64,000 bases of DNA from Pedobacter ginsengisoli (GCF_002736205.1 NZ_CP024091.1:3097555-3161554); one strand, 5' to 3'; positions 16,252 through 26,076 are shown, counted from the stretch's first letter. Numbers and translations: made by a program. Notes: generated from the letters alone by a model not told the origin.

Positions 16252-17661
16252 TTATTTTGCAGCAGGAGGCTTCACTTCAGTAGTATCCTTTTCAAGAGTC
16301 GGCACAACATAACCACCAAAATCCAGATTCACTTTAGCAAATACTTTCTTAAGCTTTGCCTCATCATCTTTCGCAACAGCAGTTTGATAAAGATAAATAC
16401 TATTTAACCCTTTCAAAGGCCTAAGCTGCTCCACACCTGAGGCAGTCACCTTAGTACCAACAAGGTTTACATATTGTAAGGAATTTACCTTGCTTATCAA
16501 TGCTAATCCTTTATCTGTAACAGGAGTTCTGCTTAAATTAAGACGAATCAGATTGTCAAGTTTGGCAACTTCCAGCATCCCTTTATCATCTAAGGCCGTA
16601 TTGGCAAGATTAAGCCAAACAAGTTGCTTTTTTAATGGTTCTAAGAGTTTTAATACCTCAGCACTTGCCTTAGCAGTAACAAAACTTGCAGACAAATAAT
16701 TACTTGAACTTAACACAGGTATAACTACAACACCTGCCTGTTTAAGTTTATCAACAGCAGCAGCATCTGCTTGTCCAACCTCTTTTTCAGGAATATCTGC
16801 CAGTTTATTTTCTTTTTTGGCTGCCCCGGTTTGGAAACTTAGCAGAACTGCCTTTTCCTGTTCCGATTGCTTCAAGTCTGCTACTTTCTTATTAAAGTCA
16901 GCCCCTTGCTTTACCCACCACTCCAGCAATGCAATTTCTTCTGCAGTAAGCTGGGGCTTTTCTTTAGGTGGCATATGATCTTCGTTAGATGGCGGGAGGA
17001 GCAATCTTTTAATTAGCTCACTTTCCTCAGCACTTCCCGGAACCAATGTTTTTCCATCTTCGCCCCCTTTTAATATAAAATCTTTTCCATCAAGCCTCAG
17101 TTTTCCCTTCTGTTTTTCAGCACCATGACAACTATAGCATCTGTTCTGTAACAGAGGCTGAATCATATGCGTATATGTCATTGCCTGTTGCACATTTGCA
17201 ATTGGAGGTATAGCAGCTTTACCTTTACCTTCATCTTTTAAGGCAGAACTGATATAGTCAGATCCATGGGTAAGTGAACCACCATAATGACCGGTAAGAG
17301 TTATTAAAACTACTAACACTACAGCTACCAGGTTTAATGTTGCTTCCTTTGCCTGCTTCTTGTACATGCTATATACACTTAGCGAAATAACGGAAACACT
17401 TATACCCAACCACTGATGAATGCCAACCATATTGCTGTCGTAATCTCCACTTTGCGACAATAGGTAACCACTGACAGAAGAAAAGACAGCACCCAATCCA
17501 CCAAGTAAATAAATAAGTGGCACTGCAGGCCTTAAGCCAGAAAACTTAACATTTATAGTAAGCAATTGAAACAGGCACCCCAACAGCAAAATACCTATTG
17601 GCAAGTGTACAAGAATAGGATGAAACCGGCCAATAAGGTCGGGAATTGATAATAATGTCAT
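16252..17661 (-). CDS. Membrane planctomycete-type cytochrome c with leucine-rich repeats
   Basis: A 469-residue protein in three parts. About 1-130 carry four membrane spans of DUF2231 type (FHPILVHLPIGILLLGCLFQ, then VPLIYLLGGLGAVFSSVSGY). About 160-255 form a PSCyt1 domain with a single haem motif C175-YS-CH179, followed by GKLRLDGKDFILKGG and a late MPPKEKPQLT with a likely Met ligand. About 330-450 hold LRR-like repeats (NLIRLNLSRTPVTDKGLALI). It would be a periplasm-facing, membrane-held electron carrier with a protein-binding tail. It is the last of four closely packed genes (3-bp gap to the one before), so it should work with them. No substrate is known. Confidence 0.8.
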   Translation of the reverse strand: MTLLSIPDLIGRFHPILVHLPIGILLLGCLFQLLTINVKFSGLRPAVPLIYLLGGLGAVFSSVSGYLLSQSGDYDSNMVGIHQWLGISVSVISLSVYSMYKKQAKEATLNLVAVVLVVLITLTGHYGGSLTHGSDYISSALKDEGKGKAAIPPIANVQQAMTYTHMIQPLLQNRCYSCHGAEKQKGKLRLDGKDFILKGGEDGKTLVPGSAEESELIKRLLLPPSNEDHMPPKEKPQLTAEEIALLEWWVKQGADFNKKVADLKQSEQEKAVLLSFQTGAAKKENKLADIPEKEVGQADAAAVDKLKQAGVVVIPVLSSSNYLSASFVTAKASAEVLKLLEPLKKQLVWLNLANTALDDKGMLEVAKLDNLIRLNLSRTPVTDKGLALISKVNSLQYVNLVGTKVTASGVEQLRPLKGLNSIYLYQTAVAKDDEAKLKKVFAKVNLDFGGYVVPTLEKDTTEVKPPAAK

Positions 17662-17664
17662 CTC

Positions 17665-18603
17665 TTACAACTGATAACGCTTACGCAGCAGGTTCATCAT
17701 ATAAACATTTATTGCCCATTGGTCTGCCACTGGTTGTCGGGTATAAGGTAAAGTTGGCATATAATCAGGTGGGCCAAATTCTGTTAGAATAGTCATCCTT
17801 TCCCCCTTCAATTTCTTACGTTCAATAACTTTATCCCACCATGCCAGGTGCGCTTTTATAGCGCCCTCCCATTCGGGCGCACGCGGGTCGTTAACCTGTG
17901 CTCCCTGTGGATGGCCAACTCTTGAGTGAATATGGCTAACTCTTTCTAATGCAAGATCAATTGTTTGTTTTTGATCAGAAAGTAAACTTTCATGCACAAC
18001 ACACCAGTGCGATATATCAAGCGTCAACCGTAAATCAGGGTTTTTCTCAATAAAATTTCTTGCAATAGGTGCACAAAAAAGCATTCGTCCACGATGTGTT
18101 TCATGATAAATTGGAACTCCCGTTTCTTTGGCCTTTTTGGTTGTATAATCTATAAACAGTTTATTCTGTTCGTAAGTAAAATAGTCCTTACCCGAATGGC
18201 AGTTAATGTACACTGGTTTTTGAAAGCTATTTCCGGTTGCAGCATCAAGATTTTTTTTAAAGGTATTTAAATGTGCTACCGCGTCACTTTCGCCCCCACC
18301 ACAAAGAAAACCAACCTGTAAACCATGTTTCTTTAATGCAGTAAATAAGTTTTCCTGTGCTTTGGCATTATCACCCGGCCACCAAACCTCTATCCCTTCA
18401 TATCCTTCTTTTTTTGCTAAAGCACAGAACTCATCCGTAGTACCCGGAAAGCCCCAATCGGTAGCCATAAATAACAATTCATATCCAGCTTTTGCTTTAA
18501 CGGAAGGAATTTCCTGAGCAACTATTTCGCCAAGTGGAGCCAATAATCCGGCTGCTGTGGCAGTTGCCGTAGTTTTTAAAAAATGTCGTCTGTTTTGGTG
18601 CAT
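17665..18603 (-). CDS. Tat-exported sugar phosphate isomerase/epimerase-like TIM-barrel protein
   Basis: A 312-residue protein with a twin-arginine signal (NRRHFLKTTATATAAGLLAP) and an AP-endonuclease-2/xylose-isomerase-like barrel: EGIEVWWPGDN, PVYINCHSGKD, IYHETHRGRMLF, LRLTLDISHWC and TILTEFGPPDYMP carry the metal-ligand-type Glu, His and Asp residues of the family. It would act on a sugar-like substrate outside the cytoplasm, which is unusual for a true sugar-phosphate enzyme, so the family name should be read as fold only. It lies 35 bp after the DUF1501 gene and 3 bp before the cytochrome c/LRR gene, so it is probably part of one operon. Confidence 0.8.
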   Translation of the reverse strand: MHQNRRHFLKTTATATAAGLLAPLGEIVAQEIPSVKAKAGYELLFMATDWGFPGTTDEFCALAKKEGYEGIEVWWPGDNAKAQENLFTALKKHGLQVGFLCGGGESDAVAHLNTFKKNLDAATGNSFQKPVYINCHSGKDYFTYEQNKLFIDYTTKKAKETGVPIYHETHRGRMLFCAPIARNFIEKNPDLRLTLDISHWCVVHESLLSDQKQTIDLALERVSHIHSRVGHPQGAQVNDPRAPEWEGAIKAHLAWWDKVIERKKLKGERMTILTEFGPPDYMPTLPYTRQPVADQWAINVYMMNLLRKRYQL

Positions 18604-18638
18604 TTATAATAGCGGTAAAAGTTCTTTAAGTAAATTAA

Positions 18639-20147
18639 TTAAGCAATAATATCATGTATAACTTTTCCTCCAACGTCGGTAAGTCTGAACGGACGTCCCT
18701 GGAAAGGATAGGTAAATTTCTCATGATCAAAACCCAGCTGATTCAGTATAGTGGCCTGTATATCAAAAGCATCAACCTTACCACTTATGCCGCTATATCC
18801 AATCTCATCAGTTTCACCATGGGTAAAGCCTTTTTTAACGCCTCCTCCGGCCATCCAGATGGTAAAGGCATCAGTATGATGATCTCTTCCATTATAAGGA
18901 TTCTGAACCCCGTTACGGTTCTCCATCATTGGTGTACGGCCAAACTCCCCTCCCCATACCACTAAGGTATCCTCAAGTAAACCACGTTGTTTCAAATCCA
19001 GAAGCAATGCAGTGATAGGCTTATCAATACTGCGGCACTTATTCTTCAAACCAATATTTAATGAATTGTTAGGTCCATCTCCATGTGCATCCCAGCCCCA
19101 ATCAAATAACTGTACATATCTCACCCCTTTTTCTACTAGTTTACGGGCAAGCAAAACATTATTTGCAAAGCAAGATTTGCCAGGCTGCGTTCCATACATT
19201 TCATGGATATATTCTGGCTCATCATTAATATTCATAACCTCAGGCGCAGAAATCTGCATCCTGTAGGCCATTTCATATTGCGATATGCGCGATAAAATCT
19301 CAGGGTCATTGTAGGCCGCATATTCCTGTTCATTAGAAGCATTTATGGCATCTATAGAAGCCTTGCGCAAATCGCGGCTCATTCCATGAGGATCTTTAAT
19401 AAACAATACCGGATCTCCCTCACTTCTGCATTGAACTCCCTGATATACAGAAGGCAAAAATCCACTTCCCCAAATGCTTTTACCTGCATCAGGGAAGCTT
19501 CCACCACTGGTAAGCACCACAAAACCGGGAAGATTCTGATTTTCAGTACCTAATCCATAAGTTGCCCAGCTACCCATACTGGGCCTGCCCAAACGAGGGC
19601 TTCCGGTATGAATTAACAATTGTGCAGGTGCATGGTTAAACTGATCTGTCGAAACGGCCTTTAAGAAACTAACATCATCTACCATTGTAGAGAAATGCGG
19701 TAGGTTATCACTAACCCATGCTCTGCTCTGGCCGTGCTGTGCAAATTTTGCCTGTGGCCCAAGCATTTTAGGCACTCCGGTAATAAAGGCAAATTTCTTA
19801 CCTGCCAATAAAGATTGCGGACAATCCTGGCCATCCATTTTCATTAGTTCCGGCTTATAATCAAACAGCTCAAGCTGCGAAGGTGCCCCCGCCATGTGCA
19901 AATAAATTACACTCTTAGCTTTACCTAAAAAAGGCGGGGCCTTTGGTAATAAAGGATGTACCGGGTCATACAAAATATCATTAGTAGTTTTACCTCCCAA
20001 ACCGCAACTGCCCAGCAAAGCTCCCATAGCTACGGCACCAAGCCCCATTGCACTTTCTTTAAGAAAATGCCTGCGGGTAAAGGCCCTTAGTTCTGTTTCC
20101 TGAGCTTCCTTTACCAGGCGATGTGCATTTAATTCATCTCTTGTCAT
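18639..20147 (-). CDS. DUF1501-family Tat-exported protein
   Basis: A 502-residue protein with a twin-arginine signal (TRRHFLKESAMGLGAVAMG) ending in a possible lipobox (LLGSC). The body matches DUF1501, related to the alkaline phosphatase/sulfatase fold: SVIYLHMAGAPSQLELFDYK, PRLGRPSMGSWATYGLG, LFDWGWDAHGDG and VVWGGEFGRTP, with Asp and His clusters of metal-binding type (NPYNGRDHHTDAFTIWMAGG). The family is abundant in Planctomycetes and next to DUF1553 proteins; its activity is not established. Here it is 5 bp after a DUF1553 gene and probably co-transcribed with it. Confidence 0.85.
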   Translation of the reverse strand: MTRDELNAHRLVKEAQETELRAFTRRHFLKESAMGLGAVAMGALLGSCGLGGKTTNDILYDPVHPLLPKAPPFLGKAKSVIYLHMAGAPSQLELFDYKPELMKMDGQDCPQSLLAGKKFAFITGVPKMLGPQAKFAQHGQSRAWVSDNLPHFSTMVDDVSFLKAVSTDQFNHAPAQLLIHTGSPRLGRPSMGSWATYGLGTENQNLPGFVVLTSGGSFPDAGKSIWGSGFLPSVYQGVQCRSEGDPVLFIKDPHGMSRDLRKASIDAINASNEQEYAAYNDPEILSRISQYEMAYRMQISAPEVMNINDEPEYIHEMYGTQPGKSCFANNVLLARKLVEKGVRYVQLFDWGWDAHGDGPNNSLNIGLKNKCRSIDKPITALLLDLKQRGLLEDTLVVWGGEFGRTPMMENRNGVQNPYNGRDHHTDAFTIWMAGGGVKKGFTHGETDEIGYSGISGKVDAFDIQATILNQLGFDHEKFTYPFQGRPFRLTDVGGKVIHDIIA

Positions 20148-20152
20148 TACAA

Positions 20153-22891
20153 TTAGTTTTTTGTTACCGCTTCATCAAGGTTCAACATTGCATTTGCCAC
20201 AACCACCAGGGCGGCTGTTTCAGGGTATTTATCTGTTTGCTGCCCTCCAAGTATTTGTTTCGCCTTATCAGGATGCACTTTGTAATCGTTTAATGCCGTC
20301 ATATAAAGGTTATCTAAAATCCTGAGTTTAGCACCCGAAATAGGTTTATACATCATCCATTCATATCCTTTGGCTATTTGGCTTTTCACTTCCTTTCCTC
20401 CCTCTTTTTTCATCCTCAAAGCAAAGAATTTCGCCATGTCAATATATACGGAGTCATTTAAGGTAACCAATGCCTGCAACGGCGTGTTTGTCCTTATTCT
20501 TCGCGGAGTACATGCCACCCTTTGTGCGCCATCAAAAGCAATCATTGAAGGATAGGGAGCTGTTCTTTTCCAATAGGTATAAATTGCCCTTCTGAATTGA
20601 TCTTCTCCCTGCGAATTGTTCCATGTAGCACCATTATATGGCGAATTCCAGATGCCATTTGGCTGCCATGGCATTACACCAGGGCCATACATTTTGGCAC
20701 TTAATACACCACTTACCGAAAGATGCTGATCCCTGATCTGTTCAGCACTTAGCCTCATTCTTGGGCCGCGAGCATAATATTTATTAAACTGATCTTTCTT
20801 TTTTGTATCCTCAGTAACTTTTGAATCCTGCCTGTATGTTGCGCTCATTACCATTTCCTTAATCAGTCTTTTCACGCTCCATTTGTAATCATTCATCAAC
20901 TGCCATGATAAATGATCCAGCAATTCTTTATGGGTTGGGTTCATTCCCTGTGTACCCATATCTTCAAGGGTTTCTACAATACCGGTTCCAAACAATTGCT
21001 CCCACACGCGGTTCGCCATCGTTCTTGATAATAATGGATTCCTTTTATCAGTAAGCCACATGGCAAGCCCTACCCTGTTTTTTGGTGCATTTGCCGGCAT
21101 AGCATACGCTAAAGATTTAGGAACTCCTGCATGAACCTCTGCTCCCGGAGTAATCCATGCACCCCGCTTAAATACAAATGTTTTACGCGATCTATCGGCT
21201 GGGTTCTCAACCATAATAGGTGTTGATCCAACATTTGCATCCATAAGCGCCCAAAATGAAGCCTTATTCTCTTCATAGCCTGGTTTACCCTTTCCAGGGA
21301 ACTGTTGCGAAAAGCGGAACCAATCAAAGTATACAATAACCTCATCCTTATTAGTGGCGGTTGGGTTAGTATAGGTAAGATACACATCATGCACTCCGGT
21401 TTGTGCCTTAAAATCAACAGCAAGGTTACGGTAACCAGGACCTTCGGGAACTTTCCATGATGCAATTACCGGTCCGTTATGCTTATCTAACCTTAACTGC
21501 ATACTCCCCCCGGGCTTACCTGATGCATACCTGTAAATCAACTGATCTACCTTGTTAAGATTTACTGCAGGAATTCTAGCCACAGCATTATTTTTAAAGA
21601 AAAGTGCAATATTGTTATTGCCTATAATTGCATTTACCATGCTATCTGCAATCACTGAATTGATAACCGGCTGGCCTGTTTTTAAAAACTTATGGATTTC
21701 AGTTGACTTCTCTGCAGACACGTTAACCTTTAGCCAATTGGTTAATGAAGTAAGCTTTCCTTGCAATGAATCATTGTATTGCCTTAACAAAGGATATTCA
21801 GACGAAATATCTTCATCTCTTGTATTGTTAAAGTAAGCCATAAATTCATAGAACTCCTCGTGTTTAAACGGATCATATGGGTGGCTATGGCATTGTACAC
21901 ATGCAAATGTTGTACTTAATAGCCCTTCCCAGGTTGTGTTAACGCGATCAAGAACAGCTGCAACCCTAAACTCTTCGTTGTTGGTACCACCCTCGTCATT
22001 CGTCATGGTATTTCTCTGGAAGGCTGTAGCTATATATTGATCATCCGTCGGATTTACAAAGAAGTCTCCGGCAATCTGCTCAGTTACAAACTCATTGTAA
22101 GGCATATCTTTATTAAATGCGCGTATTACCCAATCACGGTATTGCCATATATTTCTTCCGGCATCAGCTTCATAACCTTTAGTATCGGCATATCGGGCAA
22201 CATCCAGCCACATAGATGCCCATTTCTCTCCGAAACGCTGCGAAGCAATTAATGAATCAACCAATATTTGATAAGCCTTATCCCCATCCTTAGCTTTTAA
22301 ATATTGTTCAGCCAGTTTTTGAGGAGGTGCCATACCTATTAAATCTAAGCTAGCCCTTCTTAATAGCGTAGCTCTATCCGCCTCGCCCGAGGGCTTTAAT
22401 TCCTGTTCGTCTAATTTTTCAAGTATGAACTTATCAATATCATTCCTAGCCCAATCGCCACTTACACTTGGCACCTCCACTTCTTTAACCGGCAGGTAGG
22501 CCCAGTGATCACCCCACTTTGCACCTTGCTTTATCCATCTCTTAAAAATATCAATTTCATCCTCATTAAGGGCTTCGTGTTTATAAGGCATCCGTTCTTC
22601 AGGATCTTTGGTTAATAAGCGTTTTATAAGCTCACTCCCATCGGGATCTCCTGGAATAATAGCAGGCTTACCACTTTTTGTAGCTGCCAATGCTTCTTCA
22701 TGAAACAACAAGCTAAATCCGCCCTGCTTTTTCACTCCCCCATGACAGGAAATGCATTTCTTATTAATAATAGGTTTTACTTCAGTATTGAAATCCACTT
22801 TCTTATCATACGACATTAGCAGTGAACATAAGATCACAACTACAAAAAGGACAAGCAGGACTAATAATTTCTTATTTCGAAAAAGTCTCAT
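20153..22891 (-). CDS. PSCyt1/DUF1549/DUF1553 planctomycete-type cytochrome protein
   Basis: A 912-residue protein with an N-terminal signal anchor (KKLLVLLVLFVVVILCSLLM), a PSCyt1 domain with haem motif C46-IS-CH50, then DUF1549 (RATLLRRASLDLIGMAPP, RFGEKWASMWLDVARYADTKG) and C-terminal DUF1553 (NRVWEQLFGTGIVETLEDMG, YRQDSKVTEDT, RRIRTNTPLQALVTLNDSVY). A second CxxCH occurs at C331-VQ-CH335 inside DUF1549, so two haems are possible. Between them is a carbohydrate-binding-like segment (about 470-550). These proteins are typical of Planctomycetes and some Bacteroidota and lack a defined reaction. It is the first gene of a four-gene run and sets its likely role: envelope redox chemistry on a polymer or sugar. 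Confidence 0.85.
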   Translation of the reverse strand: MRLFRNKKLLVLLVLFVVVILCSLLMSYDKKVDFNTEVKPIINKKCISCHGGVKKQGGFSLLFHEEALAATKSGKPAIIPGDPDGSELIKRLLTKDPEERMPYKHEALNEDEIDIFKRWIKQGAKWGDHWAYLPVKEVEVPSVSGDWARNDIDKFILEKLDEQELKPSGEADRATLLRRASLDLIGMAPPQKLAEQYLKAKDGDKAYQILVDSLIASQRFGEKWASMWLDVARYADTKGYEADAGRNIWQYRDWVIRAFNKDMPYNEFVTEQIAGDFFVNPTDDQYIATAFQRNTMTNDEGGTNNEEFRVAAVLDRVNTTWEGLLSTTFACVQCHSHPYDPFKHEEFYEFMAYFNNTRDEDISSEYPLLRQYNDSLQGKLTSLTNWLKVNVSAEKSTEIHKFLKTGQPVINSVIADSMVNAIIGNNNIALFFKNNAVARIPAVNLNKVDQLIYRYASGKPGGSMQLRLDKHNGPVIASWKVPEGPGYRNLAVDFKAQTGVHDVYLTYTNPTATNKDEVIVYFDWFRFSQQFPGKGKPGYEENKASFWALMDANVGSTPIMVENPADRSRKTFVFKRGAWITPGAEVHAGVPKSLAYAMPANAPKNRVGLAMWLTDKRNPLLSRTMANRVWEQLFGTGIVETLEDMGTQGMNPTHKELLDHLSWQLMNDYKWSVKRLIKEMVMSATYRQDSKVTEDTKKKDQFNKYYARGPRMRLSAEQIRDQHLSVSGVLSAKMYGPGVMPWQPNGIWNSPYNGATWNNSQGEDQFRRAIYTYWKRTAPYPSMIAFDGAQRVACTPRRIRTNTPLQALVTLNDSVYIDMAKFFALRMKKEGGKEVKSQIAKGYEWMMYKPISGAKLRILDNLYMTALNDYKVHPDKAKQILGGQQTDKYPETAALVVVANAMLNLDEAVTKN

Positions 22892-23104
22892 AACAGCATT
22901 ACAATATTTGGCTTCTGTGTGTTAATGTAAATTACCTATTATTTCGCTTAAAAACCTAATAGCCAGTGTAAAAGTTTCTAACAAATCAGGTTAAAAATCG
23001 GAAAAAACAGCATTTAAATATCAAAACAAACCTTTGCGCAATATTTTTAATGTTTCTGCTACTTTTTTAGAAAATCAAAAAAAAATTATAAGAGCAGTAC
23101 GATA

Positions 23105-25096
23105 TTAGAATTTAATGTTCTGTATTCGTACCGCATTTAGGATAGCCAGCAGCGCAACACCCACATCGGCAATTACAGCTTCCCATAATGTAGCTATGCC
23201 CCCGGCACCTAAAATCAGGACGGCTACCTTTACAATCATAGCCAATGAAATATTTTGCCAAACTATGCTTCGGGTAATTTTACCAATCTTTATGGCCGTT
23301 ACAATCTTAGATGGTTGATCATTCTGAATCACAATATCAGCAGTTTCAATAGTCGCATCACTACCCAACCCACCCATAGCAATTCCGGCATCGGCCAATG
23401 CCACAACCGGCGCATCGTTTACCCCATCTCCAATAAAAGCAATTTTTAAACTTTTGTCTTTAAGCTCCTGCACCTTTTGTACCTTATTTTCAGGTAAAAG
23501 ATCGCCAAATGCCTCATCAATACCTAAAAAGGACGCAACTTTGCTTACAACGCTTTGTTTATCGCCACTTAGCATTACAGTTTTAATACTAAGCGCATGC
23601 ATATCTGCAATTGCCTGTTTGGCATCTTCTTTCACTTCATCAGCAATGGTTATATAACCGGTATAGCTATTATCTATAGCTATAACAACCACACTATCGG
23701 TAATCTCATTTATAGCATTATCATAAGCTACATTGAATTTTTTAAGCAATTTCGCATTCCCTGCAAGCACTTCCTTTCCATCCACAATACCTTTTAAGCC
23801 ATGACCGGCAATTTCTTCGACCTTATCAGTTTTTATTTCCGAAATTATATCTCCAGCATATTGTTTAACAGCCAGGGCAATGGGATGCGTTGATTTACTT
23901 TCTAGCGCGGCCGCTATTCGGACAAGCTCTTTTTCATTATATCCATTAGCTGTTATTACTTGCTGAACATCAAAAACTCCTTTGGTAAGCGTTCCTGTTT
24001 TATCCATTACCACAGTATTTACAGTAGTAATTACATCCAGAAAGTTAGACCCTTTAAAGAGTATACCATTTTTAGATGCAAGACCAATTCCTCCAAAATA
24101 TCCCAAAGGTATCGAAACCACCAGGGCACAAGGACAGCTGATAACCAAAAACACCAACCCTCTGTACAACCAATCACTAAAGTTATAATCGGCTACAAAA
24201 AAATAAGGAACAGCAACAACAAGAACAGCAAGTAAAAATACAATTGGAGTATATACCTTGGCAAAACGCGAAATAAATAATTGCGTTTGAGATTTCCTGG
24301 CAGTAGCATCCTGCACCATTTCAAGAATTTTACTCAGCTTACTATCTTTAAATAGAGCAGTAACTTTTAATTCAGCAAGCTGATTTAAGTTAATCATACC
24401 AGCAAGTACAGTTTCCCCTGTCTCTTTGTTGTCAGGTTTACTTTCGCCAGTTAAAGCAGCGGTATTAAATGTTGCCTTTTCTGATATCAATACTCCATCA
24501 AGCGCTACTTTTTCACCAGGCTTAACCTGTATAATTTCATCAATCTGAACCGCAGCAGGCAACACATTAATTACCTTTCCATCCCTAATTACATCTACAC
24601 TGTCTGGTCTGATATCGAGCAAAGCCTTAATACTTCGCTTCGCATTGCTAACGGCCGAATCCTGAAACCACTCTCCTATAGAATAGAATACCATTACAGC
24701 AACACCCTCGCTATAAGATCCAATTGCAAAAGCACCAATAGTAGCTACGCTCATCAGGAAAAACTCATTAAAAAAGTCAAGCCTTATTGCTTTTCTAAAA
24801 GCAAGTGCAAGCACGTTATAGCCTGCAAGCAAATAGGCAGGAACAAACACCGCTAACTGAATAATATTGTTAAACACAATACCGAATCCATACTCCAACA
24901 CCATCATAACCACTATAATGGCCAGTGAGGTTAATAATGGCCAATGGCCTATTAAGCCAGATGGTTCCTCGGCCCCATGATGGTGCCCGTCATCATCAGA
25001 ATGTTCGTGCTGATGATTGTCTTTTTGATTGTTTATGGTTCCTTTTTTTGGTTCCTCAGTCGAGCAGCAACCACTATGATGATTTGATAATTGCAT
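23105..25096 (-). CDS. Heavy-metal P1B-type ATPase (Zn2+/Cd2+/Pb2+ exporter type) without HMA domain
   Basis: A 663-residue pump from ATG 25096; an upstream TTG would add 7 residues. It has eight expected membrane spans, the metal-site motif C321-P-C323, the phosphorylation site D365-KTGT, the HP-type pair in ESKSTHPIA, and GDGVNDAP. It exports soft divalent metals across the inner membrane using ATP. The usual N-terminal HMA ferredoxin-like domain is absent; instead the first 60 residues hold a CC pair and a His/Asp-rich stretch (HQHEHSDDDGHHHG) that could bind zinc. A Fur-family gene precedes it by 46 bp on the same strand, suggesting metal control. Confidence 0.9.
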   Translation of the reverse strand: MQLSNHHSGCCSTEEPKKGTINNQKDNHQHEHSDDDGHHHGAEEPSGLIGHWPLLTSLAIIVVMMVLEYGFGIVFNNIIQLAVFVPAYLLAGYNVLALAFRKAIRLDFFNEFFLMSVATIGAFAIGSYSEGVAVMVFYSIGEWFQDSAVSNAKRSIKALLDIRPDSVDVIRDGKVINVLPAAVQIDEIIQVKPGEKVALDGVLISEKATFNTAALTGESKPDNKETGETVLAGMINLNQLAELKVTALFKDSKLSKILEMVQDATARKSQTQLFISRFAKVYTPIVFLLAVLVVAVPYFFVADYNFSDWLYRGLVFLVISCPCALVVSIPLGYFGGIGLASKNGILFKGSNFLDVITTVNTVVMDKTGTLTKGVFDVQQVITANGYNEKELVRIAAALESKSTHPIALAVKQYAGDIISEIKTDKVEEIAGHGLKGIVDGKEVLAGNAKLLKKFNVAYDNAINEITDSVVVIAIDNSYTGYITIADEVKEDAKQAIADMHALSIKTVMLSGDKQSVVSKVASFLGIDEAFGDLLPENKVQKVQELKDKSLKIAFIGDGVNDAPVVALADAGIAMGGLGSDATIETADIVIQNDQPSKIVTAIKIGKITRSIVWQNISLAMIVKVAVLILGAGGIATLWEAVIADVGVALLAILNAVRIQNIKF

Positions 25097-25142
25097 AACT
25101 TTAATATATATAGCCAAAGGTAAAGGCTACAGCTATGCAATA

Positions 25143-25574
25143 CTATTGCAAAGGTATGGATGGATTACACTGATCACATATTCCTTTAATGATGAGGTTC
25201 ATTTCCTGGCGAAAAAAATTAATTGGCAAAGATATATCAGGTATCTGGGTGTTCGGCAAACAAAATGTTTCCTTGCACGTATTACAATAAAAATGAACAT
25301 GGAGGTCATGATGATTTTTCCCGTCACAATCTTCTTCGCATAAAGCGTATTTGGTAGCACCGGTACCATCCTCTATACTATGAACCAAGCCCTTTTCTTC
25401 AAAAGTTTTTAATGTTCTGTAAAGCGTAATCCTGTCAGATGGTGCCATCCCCCTTTCAAGATCATTTAAGCTAATGGCTGCATTTTGCTTGGTTAAAAAG
25501 TCTAGCACCAACAATCGCATAGCAGTAGGATTAACATCCTTTACTTTCAATTTATTCTCTATGTCTATTATCAT
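25143..25574 (-). CDS. Fur-family metalloregulator
   Basis: A 143-residue Fur-type repressor: N-terminal winged helix (TAMRLLVLDFLTKQNAAISL, then DRITLYRTLKTFEEKGLVHS) and a C-terminal metal/dimer domain with HHDLHVHFYCNTCKETFCL and a second CDQC pair near the C-terminus, the structural Zn(Cys)4 site. The family controls iron or zinc import, but here it stands just before a metal exporter gene on the same strand, so it probably senses the exported metal or couples import and export. Promoter DNA before it is only 25 bp after the VOC gene, so it may also be read from upstream. Confidence 0.9.
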   Translation of the reverse strand: MIIDIENKLKVKDVNPTAMRLLVLDFLTKQNAAISLNDLERGMAPSDRITLYRTLKTFEEKGLVHSIEDGTGATKYALCEEDCDGKNHHDLHVHFYCNTCKETFCLPNTQIPDISLPINFFRQEMNLIIKGICDQCNPSIPLQ

Positions 25575-25599
25575 ATGCGCTATTTTTTTCCAAATCCTG

Positions 25600-26067
25600 T
25601 TATTTATAGTCGTCGTTTACTTCAAGCCAATGTCCATCCGGATCTTTAAAATAAACTTGTTTTATTCCGTCAACTCTTAAAGTAACCGCCTTGCGTGTTC
25701 CTGCCCAATCTTCAAATTCAATTTTCTTAACATTAAGCAGAGTAATAAATTTGTCCACAGAAGGCACGCTAAAACACAAATGCTCATTCTTATCATGCTC
25801 TACATTGGCTTTTGCACCCTGAATTAAATGCAAATGCCCGGCAGGGCCTAATGAGAACCAGGTATGTCTGCCATCTTTAAATGGCTCCGGTATTATTTCA
25901 AGGTCAAAAACATCTTTATAAAATGCGGTTGATTTAGCCAGATCAGTAACATACACTGCAATATGATTTAGAACTGCTCCTTGTTGCTTCTTTTCTGCCT
26001 GAGCCATTGATTTTTGAAACGGGGTTAACATTACCAAACTTAAAACGATTATTGTAAGGGTTTTCAT
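25600..26067 (-). CDS. Exported VOC-superfamily (glyoxalase-like) protein
   Basis: A 155-residue protein with a signal peptide (MKTLTIIVLSLVMLTPFQKS, ending SMAQA) and a VOC fold: LNHIAVYVTDLAKSTAFYKD starts the first βαβββ module, and IKQVYFKDPDGHWLEVNDD ends the second. His and Glu at the usual metal positions are present (NHIAV, HLHLIQ, HWLEV). VOC enzymes include lyases, dioxygenases and resistance proteins; export to the periplasm is unusual for glyoxalase I. The substrate is unknown. It lies 9 bp after a methyltransferase gene and before the Fur gene. Confidence 0.8.
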   Translation of the reverse strand: MKTLTIIVLSLVMLTPFQKSMAQAEKKQQGAVLNHIAVYVTDLAKSTAFYKDVFDLEIIPEPFKDGRHTWFSLGPAGHLHLIQGAKANVEHDKNEHLCFSVPSVDKFITLLNVKKIEFEDWAGTRKAVTLRVDGIKQVYFKDPDGHWLEVNDDYK

Positions 26068-26076
26068 ATAGAATGA

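Noticed and set aside
10535..22891. Typical SusCD polysaccharide utilisation locus around the fucosidase
   Set aside because: No SusC/SusD pair lies within the region; the only TonB receptor is 13 kb away and has no SusD.
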